A program made the translations under genes and the position numbers. 64,000 nt of DNA from Yersinia proxima (GTDB lineage Bacteria; Pseudomonadota; Gammaproteobacteria; Enterobacterales; Enterobacteriaceae): NCBI RefSeq assembly GCF_902170785.1, contig NZ_CABHYG010000014.1:124001-188000 (forward strand). Direction: 5' to 3'. Positions within the stretch are counted from its first letter, which is position 1. Each line of letters opens with the position of its first letter. This document shows, one piece after another, positions 35,330 through 44,746 of this stretch. The notes under the pieces were generated by a model that did no database searches, was not told the DNA's origin, and was given only the letters and a program-made list of their open reading frames with translations.

Positions 35330-35438
35330 TAACGAATAATAAGCATTTAAAAACATTAACCTATAGGTGATCCCGGCTACCGGGCTCACCCTCTCTGAAC
35401 CCCTGCCTGTAAGGGCACAAATCTTGCGAGAATGTACC

Positions 35439-36836
35439 ATGAAGAATGATTCATCCACGCTCAAACGCGGCCTTAGCGCCCGGCATATCCGGTTCATGGC
35501 GTTAGGTTCTGCCATTGGTACCGGCTTGTTTTATGGTTCTGCCGAGGCAATCCGTCTGGCCGGGCCAGCGGTATTACTCGCTTATCTGGTTGGTGGTGCT
35601 GCCGTATTCATGGTGATGCGCGCACTTGGCGAAATGGCGGTGCATGATCCAGTTGCGGGTTCATTCGGCCACTACGCCAGCCGTTACCTTGGCCCACTGG
35701 CGGGCTTTCTCACCGGTTGGACCTATACCTTTGAGATGATCATTGTGGCGCTGGCCGATGTCACGGCGTTCGGTATTTATATGGGACTATGGTTCCCGGA
35801 TGCGCCGCAGTGGGTGTGGGTGCTGAGTATTATTTTCTTTATTGGTGCGTTAAATCTGTGTTCGGTCAAAGTGTTTGGTGAAATGGAGTTTTGGCTATCA
35901 CTGCTAAAAGTAACTGCGATTATTGCAATGATTGCGGCAGGGCTAGGCATTATGATGTTTGGCTTCGGTGCCGGTCATGAGAGTACTGGGGTGAGTAATT
36001 TATGGTCTCATCAAGGGTTTATGCCAAACGGTATTACAGGTGTGATTGCTTCATTTGCTGTGGTGATGTTTGCTTTTGGTGGTATTGAAATCATTGGGGT
36101 AACGGCCAGTGAAGCAAAAAACCCGGAAAAGGTATTACCACGCGCCATCAATACTGTTCCAGTTCGTATTCTACTGTTCTATGTACTGACCTTATTTGTT
36201 TTGATGGCTATTTATCCGTGGAATAGCATTGGGCAAAATGGCAGTCCTTTTGTGGAAATCTTCAGCAGCTTAGGGATCAGTTCTGCTGCAAATATTCTGA
36301 ATCTGGTGGTGATCACCGCAGCGATTTCGGCGATCAATAGTGATATTTACGGTGCTGGCCGCATGATGTATGGCCTGGCACAAGAGGGGCTGGCACCTAA
36401 GTGCTTTAGCCGTTTGACCCGTAATGGCGTGCCGTGGATGACTATTTTAGTGATGGCAATCGCACTGTTATGTGGCGTGGTGTTGAATTACCTGATTCCG
36501 AAAAACGTGTTCCTGGTCATTGCCTCGATTGCAACATTTGCCACCGTCTGGGTGTGGCTAATGATCCTTATCTCACAGGTGGCGATGCGTCGCTCAATGA
36601 GCAAAGAAAATGTTGCCCACCTCGCCTTCCCAGTGCCTTTCTGGCCGGTAGCCCCTATTCTGACCATTATCTTTATGGCCTTCATTATTGCGGTATTGGG
36701 ATATTTCCCTGATACCCGCATTGCCATGTATGTTGGTCTGGCTTGGGTAGGTTTAATGACACTGGCTTGGTGGGTTTGGGTTCGTAAAGCACCTGCACCT
36801 GTTATTTCAGAGCAGGTGGAAAGCAGCGAAGCATAG
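35439..36836 (+). CDS. APC-family amino-acid permease (ProY/HutT-like)
   Basis: 465 residues, about twelve membrane helices. It begins with [27 protein letters not shown], the APC signature, and matches E. coli ProY closely along its length. Located 109 bases after hutH in the same direction, it is probably the histidine importer of the hut operon, as related HutT proteins are. The ribosome site (GAG before ATG at 35439) is weak. Substrate by context only. Confidence 0.88.
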   Translation: MKNDSSTLKRGLSARHIRFMALGSAIGTGLFYGSAEAIRLAGPAVLLAYLVGGAAVFMVMRALGEMAVHDPVAGSFGHYASRYLGPLAGFLTGWTYTFEMIIVALADVTAFGIYMGLWFPDAPQWVWVLSIIFFIGALNLCSVKVFGEMEFWLSLLKVTAIIAMIAAGLGIMMFGFGAGHESTGVSNLWSHQGFMPNGITGVIASFAVVMFAFGGIEIIGVTASEAKNPEKVLPRAINTVPVRILLFYVLTLFVLMAIYPWNSIGQNGSPFVEIFSSLGISSAANILNLVVITAAISAINSDIYGAGRMMYGLAQEGLAPKCFSRLTRNGVPWMTILVMAIALLCGVVLNYLIPKNVFLVIASIATFATVWVWLMILISQVAMRRSMSKENVAHLAFPVPFWPVAPILTIIFMAFIIAVLGYFPDTRIAMYVGLAWVGLMTLAWWVWVRKAPAPVISEQVESSEA

Positions 36837-37541
36837 CAACCATAATTCTGAATTTGGCCGTAATTAATAACATCTGCGGCCCGATTTACTTTGAGGCGGG
36901 GTAGAGTGGCAAAAGATGAAAGCCAAATTCAGAAGAACAAATGGACAAACGTCGAGGTTGACTATACCTATCATATTTAACCCAATCCATACTACGACAA
37001 TCAAGGTTTGTGCCGCAGGAAAAACCGAAACATGAGAGATCGTGCGAAGACTCTGCTGTTAGCGCGTGAACCAATCATTATCGCGAGGGTTAGGCAATGC
37101 ATATGAGAGGAGAGTAATCCATTTTTTGCAAGGGTGAGCAGGATGTTTTCGCGTGCCTACACAGTGGTTTTCATCGAGTACTTGCTGATCGGTGGGGGAT
37201 TTACCATCAGAATAGGATTATTCATATTATTACTTGTAATATTAGTCAATACTTCAATCATAAGGTTTTAGTTACATCCACGTGTAATCACTAAGTAACT
37301 ATGTTGCCTCTGATGTCATCAACCTCAGCTTTTTTAATCCTAATTTTACTGGATTTTTAAGAATGCTCCTGTCTATTATCAGTGATTATTTTTTCTGACC
37401 TCAATAATACAATAGATATGCAAAGATGAAAATCTAGTAAAAGAATGTGCTTACATTATTTTTGTGAATTATAATGCCACAATTATCGACATCGTACGAC
37501 TAGTACTGATGTACTCAGGCAACTATAAAAGTGGGTATCTT
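36837..37541. promoter_or_regulatory. Intergenic region before the glycan cluster
   Basis: 705 bases without a readable gene. AT content rises sharply in the second half, marking the start of a compositionally different region. It must hold the promoter of the eight-gene cluster. I found no ops (GGCGGTAG) or JUMPStart element. Confidence 0.45.
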
Positions 37542-39215
37542 GTGCAGATTATCATCCCAATGTCAGGTTTTGGAGAGCGGTTTCGGCGGGCAGGCTACAA
37601 CGTTCCAAAGCCACTGATTGAAATAGATGGAAAACCAATAATCGGCCATGTCATAGACATGTTCCCCGGTGAGCAAGACTTTATCTTTATTTGTAATCAA
37701 GATCACTTAGATCATCCTGATTATAATATGAGATCGATACTACAGAAATATTGCCCAACAGGTAAAATAGTTGGCATTCCTGCACATAAACTCGGGCCGA
37801 TCCATGCAGTTCGCCAAATAGAGCATATGCTTGATGCACAAAAACCTGTTGTAGTAAATTATTGCGATTTTACTTGTTATTGGGATTGGCATCACTTTAA
37901 ACAATTTGTGGGTGTAACTGGCTGTGTTGGTGCTATTCCTGCGTATAAAGGTTTTCATCCTCATACACTAGGTAGTACTAATTATGCCTATATGAAAGAG
38001 CATAATGGTTGGGTTAGCGATATTCAAGAAAAGCAGCCTTATACCGATAATCGTATGGAAGAATATGCCTCTAGTGGTACTTACTATTTTTCTTCGGCTC
38101 AGATAATGAGCGAAGCATTTCGCCGCACAGTGGACCTGCAACTGAATATTGGTGGTGAGTATTACGTTAGTTTGGCTTATAAACCTTTGCTAGCTGATAA
38201 AAAAGCTGTTGCGGTGTACCCAATTCAGCACTTTATGCAATGGGGCACTCCTGCTGATGTTGCTGAATATAATGGCTGGTCTTCGACTTTCAGGAAATTA
38301 ATCGCATCTGATCAACCAAGTTTAGAACCTGTAGGTTCACTTGTCATTCCTATGGCGGGGTTAGGGCAACGTTTTGTAAACGAAGGCTATAAAACTACCA
38401 AACCATTAATTCCAGTATCTGGGAAACCTATGGTTACCCAAGCTATTAATGATTTACCTCCAGGGCTTGAATATGCGTTTGTGCTTCGCTCAGATATGGA
38501 TGCATGCGATGAATTGGTAAAGAAACTGGGGCAGCTTTATCCTCAGTCTGTGATTGAAACAATCCCTGGCCTTACCGAAGGGCAGGCATGTACCGCTTTA
38601 ATTGGTTTGGATGCTCTCGAAAAAGTGAGTAGCACTGATTTGGGGCCAATTACATTCGGAGCTTGCGACAACGGCGCCTTGTATGATGTTAATGCATTTA
38701 AGGCTTTAGTGGATAACCCAGACATTGATGTCATCGTATGGGGGGCCAGAGGGCACGCTAATGCGGTACGCCACCCAAACATGTTTGGGTGGATCCATGC
38801 TGATGAGCAAGGAAAGATAACGAATATCTCTGTAAAAGAGCCACTTGAATCACCTGAAAGCGATCCTATTGTTACTGGGACATTTACTTTTCGCAGGGCA
38901 AAGGATTTTCGCAAAGTTGTATCACATTTGATGGATCGAAATGGTCGGGTTAATGGCGAATTCTATATTGACTCTTGTATTAATGATGCGATTGCCCTCG
39001 GTTTGCATTGTCAGTTATTTGAATTAGATCACTATATTTCTTGGGGCACTCCCAATGACCTGCGAACCTTTGAATACTGGCAATCATGCTTCCATAAATG
39101 GGATTCTCATCCATACCGGCTTCAATTGGATCCTCGGGTATCACAGGAAGCATTGCCTAGCTTAGAGTTTGGAATGAGGGCGATAGTGCCAGAAATTCCT
39201 GAGAATGGAATATGA
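37542..39215 (+). CDS. Tandem (duplicated) sugar nucleotidyltransferase
   Basis: 557 residues from a GTG at 37542, giving MQIIIPMSGFGERF with GTGGG upstream; the frame is open back to 37464. Two homologous nucleotidyltransferase domains lie in one chain. Domain 1 starts IIIPMSGFGERFRRAGY and KPLIEIDGKPII; domain 2 (near 285) starts LVIPMAGLGQRFVNEGY and KPLIPVSGKPMV. Each also has a late WGTP motif (HFMQWGTPADV; HYISWGTPNDL). GxGxRF...KPL is the NTP-binding signature of enzymes that make NDP-sugars or NDP-polyols. The substrate is not readable. First gene of the cluster; its stop overlaps the next start. Confidence 0.85.
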   Translation: MQIIIPMSGFGERFRRAGYNVPKPLIEIDGKPIIGHVIDMFPGEQDFIFICNQDHLDHPDYNMRSILQKYCPTGKIVGIPAHKLGPIHAVRQIEHMLDAQKPVVVNYCDFTCYWDWHHFKQFVGVTGCVGAIPAYKGFHPHTLGSTNYAYMKEHNGWVSDIQEKQPYTDNRMEEYASSGTYYFSSAQIMSEAFRRTVDLQLNIGGEYYVSLAYKPLLADKKAVAVYPIQHFMQWGTPADVAEYNGWSSTFRKLIASDQPSLEPVGSLVIPMAGLGQRFVNEGYKTTKPLIPVSGKPMVTQAINDLPPGLEYAFVLRSDMDACDELVKKLGQLYPQSVIETIPGLTEGQACTALIGLDALEKVSSTDLGPITFGACDNGALYDVNAFKALVDNPDIDVIVWGARGHANAVRHPNMFGWIHADEQGKITNISVKEPLESPESDPIVTGTFTFRRAKDFRKVVSHLMDRNGRVNGEFYIDSCINDAIALGLHCQLFELDHYISWGTPNDLRTFEYWQSCFHKWDSHPYRLQLDPRVSQEALPSLEFGMRAIVPEIPENGI

Positions 39216-39616
39216 TCAAACGCCAGTTAATGATATTTCTGATCGTTGGCTCTTTGACTGTGGTCATTGATTTTTTTTCTTACCGAGGATTGGTTTTATT
39301 AAATTTACTTGGCACAGATATGGCAAAGGGTGCTGGTTTTATCCTCGGTACAATTTTCGCCTATCTTGCCAATCGTATGTGGACATTCGGTAGACAAGAG
39401 CACGTATCAGGAAGTCTCTGGCGTTTTTTGGTTCTATATTCTGTTACGCTAGGGATCAATATATGGGTGAATTCAATGACGTTAGTTTTGCTTCACACTT
39501 CAGGTCTGGCAGTTAAAATTGCTTTTCTGATTGCAACTGGTGTTTCGGCGTTATTGAATTTCATCGGTATGAAGTGGTTCGTTTTCAAGGGCCTACGAAC
39601 ACCGGAGCAGTCATGA
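39212..39616 (+). CDS. GtrA-family membrane protein (putative flippase)
   Basis: 134 residues with four membrane helices: FLIVGSLTVVIDFFSYR, GAGFILGTIFAYLANRMWTF, a third helix in FLVLYSVTLGINIWV, then FLIATGVSALLNFIGMKWFVFK. The GtrA family is thought to flip polyprenyl-phosphate-linked sugars across the inner membrane. It starts inside the stop of the nucleotidyltransferase gene (ATGA) and overlaps the GT2 gene the same way. Confidence 0.88.
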   Translation: MIKRQLMIFLIVGSLTVVIDFFSYRGLVLLNLLGTDMAKGAGFILGTIFAYLANRMWTFGRQEHVSGSLWRFLVLYSVTLGINIWVNSMTLVLLHTSGLAVKIAFLIATGVSALLNFIGMKWFVFKGLRTPEQS

Positions 39617-40311
39617 AGTATTCTCTCATCATTCCTTGTTATAACGAGGCAGCTAACCTACCTCTTCTTCTTGAACGTTGCAAAGCTATTACATTTAACC
39701 CTGATATCGAAGTGATACTAGTTGACAATGGTTCAACTGATACTAGTCCTGAGATTTTACAACAGTTATTACCTCAATATCCTGGATGTCGAAGTGTCCG
39801 TGTTGAGAATAATCAAGGCTATGGTTTTGGAATTCTTGCGGGTTTGAAAGCTGCTAAAGGCGATGTTTTAGGTTGGACTCATGCTGATATGCAAACTGAT
39901 CCACAAGACTTCCTTCGTGGTTTAGCTTTATTTGAGCAAAATGGCATGGATATATTCGTGAAAGGGCAACGCTATGGACGCCCTTTGAGCGATGTTATAT
40001 TCACTGTGGGAATGAGTGTCTTTGAAACACTACTTCTGGGGAAAGCTATGTGGGATATAAATGCTCAGCCAACACTTTTTTCTCGGTCTTTTTTTGAAAC
40101 TTGGCAAGACCCTCCTCATGACTTTTCACTTGATCTTTATGTTTATTATCGAGCGAAAATCTCTACTTTAATTACTCATCGTTTTCCTGTGAAATTTGGT
40201 GAAAGAGCAAATGGGGTATCTCACTGGAATGTTAATTGGGCTGCGAAGCGAAAGTTCATCCGCAGAACTATAGAGTTTAGTTTGCAATTAAAGAAGACAC
40301 TTAAAAAATGA
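39613..40311 (+). CDS. GT2-family glycosyltransferase (DPM1/GtrB-like, without membrane tail)
   Basis: 232 residues from the ATG at 39613. YSLIIPCYNEAANLPLLLERC, DNGSTDTSP and GDVLGWTHADMQTDP are the GT-A fold marks; HADMQ replaces the usual DADLQ. GtrB-type enzymes that load sugar on undecaprenyl phosphate have two C-terminal helices (about 300 residues); these are missing, giving a DPM1-like short form. With GtrA beside it, transfer to a lipid carrier is the best guess. Confidence 0.88.
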   Translation: MKYSLIIPCYNEAANLPLLLERCKAITFNPDIEVILVDNGSTDTSPEILQQLLPQYPGCRSVRVENNQGYGFGILAGLKAAKGDVLGWTHADMQTDPQDFLRGLALFEQNGMDIFVKGQRYGRPLSDVIFTVGMSVFETLLLGKAMWDINAQPTLFSRSFFETWQDPPHDFSLDLYVYYRAKISTLITHRFPVKFGERANGVSHWNVNWAAKRKFIRRTIEFSLQLKKTLKK

Positions 40312-40913
40312 AAATTATATTTCATCGCCGTAATACATCGGAACAACTTAGAGCAACACCTGAAGAATATGGTATCGAAGTTGATATTCGCAGTAAAGGT
40401 GAACAATTAATTATTCATCATGATCCTTTTATGTCTGGAGAGCCTTTTGAAGATTGGCTTACTCATTACCGGCATGGAACATTAATCCTTAATGTAAAAG
40501 AAGAAGGTCTTGAAGCTCGTTTGATTGCTTTAATGCAGGCTAAAGGAATAGATGATTATTTCTTTTTGGATCAATCATTTCCATTTTTAATTAAGTGGTC
40601 AAATGCAGGTGTACATCGCTGTGCCGTACGTGTATCGGAGTTTGAGTCTCTTGAAACAGCGCTAACACTGTCTGGAAAAGTAGATTGGGTCTGGGTTGAT
40701 TGTTTTACAAGATTCCCTCTAAGTCGGGAAGGCGCATTAACTCTTATAAATGCAGGTTTTAAACTTTGTTTGGTCTCTCCCGAGTTACAGGGGCGTGATG
40801 CTGACATTGAAATTCCTGCTCTGATAAAGCAGCTTTCAGATTTGAACATTGTTGCAGATGCTGTCTGTACTAAACGACCTGATTTATGGATGAAAAGGGC
40901 CAACAATATATGA
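40308..40913 (+). CDS. Glycerophosphodiesterase-like protein
   Basis: 201 residues, soluble. FHRRN at the start, GIEVDIRS (near 22) and IIHHDP (near 35) correspond to the HRG, ExD and HDP motifs of the GDPD TIM barrel, in the right order, although the first is HRR. It is shorter than typical GDPDs (about 240-350). It may act on a phosphodiester-linked product of the cluster, or be a diverged, non-catalytic relative. Coupled (ATGA) to both neighbours. Confidence 0.65.
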   Translation: MKIIFHRRNTSEQLRATPEEYGIEVDIRSKGEQLIIHHDPFMSGEPFEDWLTHYRHGTLILNVKEEGLEARLIALMQAKGIDDYFFLDQSFPFLIKWSNAGVHRCAVRVSEFESLETALTLSGKVDWVWVDCFTRFPLSREGALTLINAGFKLCLVSPELQGRDADIEIPALIKQLSDLNIVADAVCTKRPDLWMKRANNI

Positions 40914-42961
40914 GAAAACTTCTTCTTAATCCATTATTTATATTTGGGCTAGTGATCAGACTAGGGTTGATCCTCTTGATTCAACCTCAACCGGTTGTTG
41001 AATGGTATGTTCCTTTTCTAAATATTAGCACTACAACTTTTAGTCTAGACCCATGGGCTACGTGGTTGGCACAAGGAGGCAATCCAGTCGCGTTTCCTTA
41101 TGGTTATGTCATGTGGTTAGTATTCTTACCATTAACATTATTATGTAACTTACTGAGTTTACCTCTAATATATGGATATGGTCTTACCCTGGTTCTTGCC
41201 GATTTTTCGCTTCTTCAACTATTGCGTAAAATGATTCCGGGTAGAGATAGATTATTGTTGGCTGTTTATTGGTTATCGCCAATTGTAATTGGTGCTAGCT
41301 ATTTAATGGGCTTTAATGATCTCATTCCTGTGCTATTTTTATCGTTATCACTATATTTTGTTAAAAATAATAAATTATTGATATGTGGAGTCGCATGTAT
41401 TGCTGCTATATCAGCAAAATTGAGTATGATATTAGCTCTTCCTTTTTTCTTTATTTATCTTATTCATAATAGAAGGTTGCGCCAATTTCTTCCTGAGTTC
41501 ATTAAAGGTATATCAATAGGTGTTATTTTTTCTCTAGTGCCTTTCCTGTTTTCAAGTTCAGGGCTAAGTATGATTATAAGTAACCCTGAGCTTTTTAAAA
41601 TTTATAGACTGGCCTTTGACTTGGGTAGTGGGATATATATATATCTTGTACCACTATCCTATTTTATAATGTTATATATAGCGTGGCGGATAAAGCGTTT
41701 AAATTTTGAGTTGTTTCATGCGCTGATGGGGCTTGTTTTTTTATTAGTTGTACTAATGACTCCAGCTTCTCCAGGGTGGTTTATATGGGCAATCCCACTA
41801 TTGGTTAGTTATCAGGCCATAAGTGATCGTATTTCAATTTTACTGACGTCTTTATTTTCTGTCTTATATGTATTAAGTAGTCTTTTAATTTCCCCTAGTA
41901 ATATCATATTTGCTAACTCAGACAGTTGGAATATATCTAGTTTTTTACATCTTTTCAGTAATAAATTTTCATCGTTAATTTTCACTATAATGGTGGCCAC
42001 TGGTATTATTCTTGCTGTTCGTATTTATCGTGAAACAGTTGTCAGAAATGATTATTTCCGTCTAAGCCGAAAACCATTTGTTATTGGTATTGCTGGGGAT
42101 TCAGGCGCAGGAAAAGATACATTTTCTGATTCAATTATGGGCCTTTTTGGCCGTCACTCAGTGACTACATTATCTGGTGACGATTATCATCTGTGGGATC
42201 GGCAAAAGCCGATGTGGCAGGTCATGACGCATTTGAATCCTATGGCTAATGACTTAGAGGGTTTTGCAAATGATTTAGTCGCTTTGAGTGACGGAAAAAA
42301 CATTCAAGCTCGTCATTATGATCACACTTCTGGGCGAATGAGTAAGCCGTTTACAATCAAAAGTAATGACATTGTTATTGCTAGTGGTTTACATGCGTTA
42401 TATTTACAAATTTTGCGTAAATGTTACAACTTGAGTGTTTATCTTGATATAGATGAAGGTCTGCGACGTCATTTTAAATTACAAAGAGATGTCCATAAAA
42501 GAGGACATACAGTTGAACGTGTATTAGCCTCATTCGAAAAACGTGAGCCAGATTCTGAACGATTTATTAGGCCACAAGCAGCTCATGCTGATTTAGTTTT
42601 GTCTTTACAGCCGATTAGAGCCGACATGTTAGAAGATAAAAATCATAATATTCCACTTCGTTTTAAACTTGTGGCACGTTCCAGACATGGCCTTAATGAG
42701 CTTTCCTTAACGAGAGTTCTTGTAGGCATTTGTGGATTACATGTTGACATAATTAGCAGTAATGATGCTTCAGAGGTTGAATTAACTATTGAAGGTGAGA
42801 CCTCTGCTCTGGATATTGAGCTAGCTGCGCAGATGATTTGCCCACAAATTTTCGAGTTTCTTGATATAAAACCTCAATGGCAAGATGGGGTTGTTGGGTT
42901 GATGCAATTAATTACTTTATCACACATTAATCAGGCGCTTACAAAGCGATTCATATGGTAA
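40910..42961 (+). CDS. Fusion of polytopic membrane protein and uridine-kinase-like domain
   Basis: 683 residues from the ATG at 40910. Residues 1-380 carry about ten hydrophobic helices (LFIFGLVIRLGLILLI, GYVMWLVFLPLTLLCNLLSL, LVFLLVVLMTPASPGWFIWA) and look like a GT-C type glycosyltransferase. Residues ~390-600 form a P-loop kinase: Walker A GIAGDSGAGKDTFS (near 397), LSGDDYHLWDR, VIASGLHALYL and RDVHKRGHTVERVLASFEKREPDSERFI, as in uridine kinase and phosphoribulokinase. A small C-terminal domain follows. I know no characterised protein with this architecture. Coupled to its neighbours by overlaps at both ends. Confidence 0.78.
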   Translation: MRKLLLNPLFIFGLVIRLGLILLIQPQPVVEWYVPFLNISTTTFSLDPWATWLAQGGNPVAFPYGYVMWLVFLPLTLLCNLLSLPLIYGYGLTLVLADFSLLQLLRKMIPGRDRLLLAVYWLSPIVIGASYLMGFNDLIPVLFLSLSLYFVKNNKLLICGVACIAAISAKLSMILALPFFFIYLIHNRRLRQFLPEFIKGISIGVIFSLVPFLFSSSGLSMIISNPELFKIYRLAFDLGSGIYIYLVPLSYFIMLYIAWRIKRLNFELFHALMGLVFLLVVLMTPASPGWFIWAIPLLVSYQAISDRISILLTSLFSVLYVLSSLLISPSNIIFANSDSWNISSFLHLFSNKFSSLIFTIMVATGIILAVRIYRETVVRNDYFRLSRKPFVIGIAGDSGAGKDTFSDSIMGLFGRHSVTTLSGDDYHLWDRQKPMWQVMTHLNPMANDLEGFANDLVALSDGKNIQARHYDHTSGRMSKPFTIKSNDIVIASGLHALYLQILRKCYNLSVYLDIDEGLRRHFKLQRDVHKRGHTVERVLASFEKREPDSERFIRPQAAHADLVLSLQPIRADMLEDKNHNIPLRFKLVARSRHGLNELSLTRVLVGICGLHVDIISSNDASEVELTIEGETSALDIELAAQMICPQIFEFLDIKPQWQDGVVGLMQLITLSHINQALTKRFIW

Positions 42962-43701
42962 AAATCTTTTCTAAAGAGCGTTTTGACAAGCTCCCAGATG
43001 CAATTTTATTTGATACAGATAACACTCTCTATCCTTATGATCCAGCACATAAAGCCGCTCAGGCGGCTGTTCGTGATAAGGTTGTAAGTACTTTTTCAAT
43101 TAAACCTGAAGAGTTTGATAAAGCCTTCAAGGAGGCTCGAGATCAAGTAAAAACACGGCTTAAACACACAGCTTCTTCACATAGCCGGCTTTTATATTTA
43201 CAGCGAATGCTGGAGATTATGGGCCTTGGTTCTCAAGTATTACTAGCTCTTGATTTCGAGCAGACTTATTGGCGGACTTTCTTAAGTAATGCCATTTTAT
43301 TCGATGAAGTCAAAGAGTTATTAGACGATTTACGTTTGCTGGGTATCCCAACAGCGATAGTGACTGACCTTACTGCCCAGATTCAGTTCCGTAAAGTGGT
43401 TTATTTTGGTTTGGATCATTATTTTGATTTTATAGTCACAAGTGAAGAGGCTGGTTTTGACAAGCCACACGCAGCTCCTTTTGAAATTGCTTTAGAAAAA
43501 ATGCGGCCTAAAGGAAATTGTATTTGGATGATTGGTGATAATCCAATTAACGATATTCGTGGAGGACGTGAAAAAATTAATGCTGTGACACTGCAAAAAA
43601 TTCATCCTGGTACTCCAATGGGTCAAGGGGAAAATGCTCCAGATGCAGCATTTAATGAGTTTGGTCACCTGCGGGTACTGCTTGAGCAACTTGGGAAATA
43701 A
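42955..43701 (+). CDS. HAD-superfamily hydrolase, pyrimidine 5'-nucleotidase-like
   Basis: 248 residues; the ATG overlaps the preceding stop by seven bases. Motif I is ILFDTDNTLYPYD (DxDNT), motif II IVTDLT, then Lys in GFDKPHAAPFE and motif IV MIGDNPINDIRGG. DxDNTLYP is usual in nucleotidase-like HADs. In this cluster it would remove phosphate from a sugar or polyol phosphate made by the aldolase or kinase (inference). Confidence 0.87.
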   Translation: MVKIFSKERFDKLPDAILFDTDNTLYPYDPAHKAAQAAVRDKVVSTFSIKPEEFDKAFKEARDQVKTRLKHTASSHSRLLYLQRMLEIMGLGSQVLLALDFEQTYWRTFLSNAILFDEVKELLDDLRLLGIPTAIVTDLTAQIQFRKVVYFGLDHYFDFIVTSEEAGFDKPHAAPFEIALEKMRPKGNCIWMIGDNPINDIRGGREKINAVTLQKIHPGTPMGQGENAPDAAFNEFGHLRVLLEQLGK

Positions 43702-43703
43702 TA

Positions 43704-44729
43704 ATGAGCGAAATAGATAACTTAAGAAATTCAGTTACTGCATATTGTGGGAAAATTGGAACAGATCCGTTACTTATTCAAGGTGCTGGCGGAAATGTGT
43801 CTTGGAAAGATAATGATACTCTGTGGATAAAAGCCTCAGGAACTTGGTTAGCAGAAGCTCCTGAAAAAGATATCTTTGTACCAGTTGATTTATTACATAT
43901 GCAAGCAGCACTCAATCAGGGAGATTTTTCCGCATCCCCAATAGTATGTGGAAAAAGTAAACTTAGGCCATCTATTGAAACTCAGTTGCATGCTTTAATG
44001 CCCCATAAAGTGGTCGTTCATGTCCATTCTGTCATTGTGCTAGCTCATTTGGTTTGTAATGGTTGGTACGAGGATTTCCAAGCATTACTAGGTGATGCTA
44101 TTCCATGGGCAGCCGTTGGTTATAAAAAACCTGGTGCGGAGTTAGCTGAGGCTGTTTCTTCTGCATTGGAAATGACAAAGGATGCCAAAGTTGTGTTTCT
44201 TCAAAATCATGGTGTAGTTATTGGCGGCTATGATATTGCAGATATTGAACTTACATTAAATATAATAATTCAGTCATTACTTTCATCATTAAAACCTCAG
44301 CCTGAACACCTTGTTGAAATTAAATCAATACCAGCAGTTAATGATTCGTCATATACTCCAATATATGATGCCAATATACATGAATTAGTTATAAATCCTG
44401 ATCTTTTCTCTCATCTTAACCCTTGTTGGGCCTTATATCCAGATCATGTTGTTTTCTTGGGGGCTGGCCCAAGTACATTTGAGAGTACTGAGGAGTTTCA
44501 TGAGTATTTGTCAGTAAACAAAGTACAACCAGAGCTTGTTTTTATAAAGAATACAGGCGTATACGTTAAAGATAGTTTTAATAAGGCTAAATTAGCCCAA
44601 TTGCGTTGCTATTACGATGTTATTAGTAGAGTTAATGAATTGAGCAAGGTCAATGTATTAACTCGGTTGCAAATTGGCGAGTTATTAAACTGGGATGCGG
44701 AAAAATACCGTATGCACATTGCAAATTAA
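43704..44729 (+). CDS. Class II aldolase/adducin-family protein
   Basis: 341 residues. The zinc ligands are visible as HVHSVIVLAH (near 111) and the later NHG in FLQNHGVVIGG; GAGGNVSWKDNDTLWIKASGTWL is the substrate phosphate region of fuculose- and rhamnulose-phosphate aldolases. The family makes or splits ketose 1-phosphates, or acts on related compounds. It is longer than FucA (215) with an extra ~110-residue C-terminal part. It starts two bases after the HAD gene stop. Confidence 0.85.
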   Translation: MSEIDNLRNSVTAYCGKIGTDPLLIQGAGGNVSWKDNDTLWIKASGTWLAEAPEKDIFVPVDLLHMQAALNQGDFSASPIVCGKSKLRPSIETQLHALMPHKVVVHVHSVIVLAHLVCNGWYEDFQALLGDAIPWAAVGYKKPGAELAEAVSSALEMTKDAKVVFLQNHGVVIGGYDIADIELTLNIIIQSLLSSLKPQPEHLVEIKSIPAVNDSSYTPIYDANIHELVINPDLFSHLNPCWALYPDHVVFLGAGPSTFESTEEFHEYLSVNKVQPELVFIKNTGVYVKDSFNKAKLAQLRCYYDVISRVNELSKVNVLTRLQIGELLNWDAEKYRMHIAN

Positions 44730-44746
44730 ATGGTGTTAGAATTATC

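Noticed and set aside
36837-37541. ops/JUMPStart element before the glycan cluster
   Set aside because: No GGCGGTAG or related motif found on inspection of the intergenic region.
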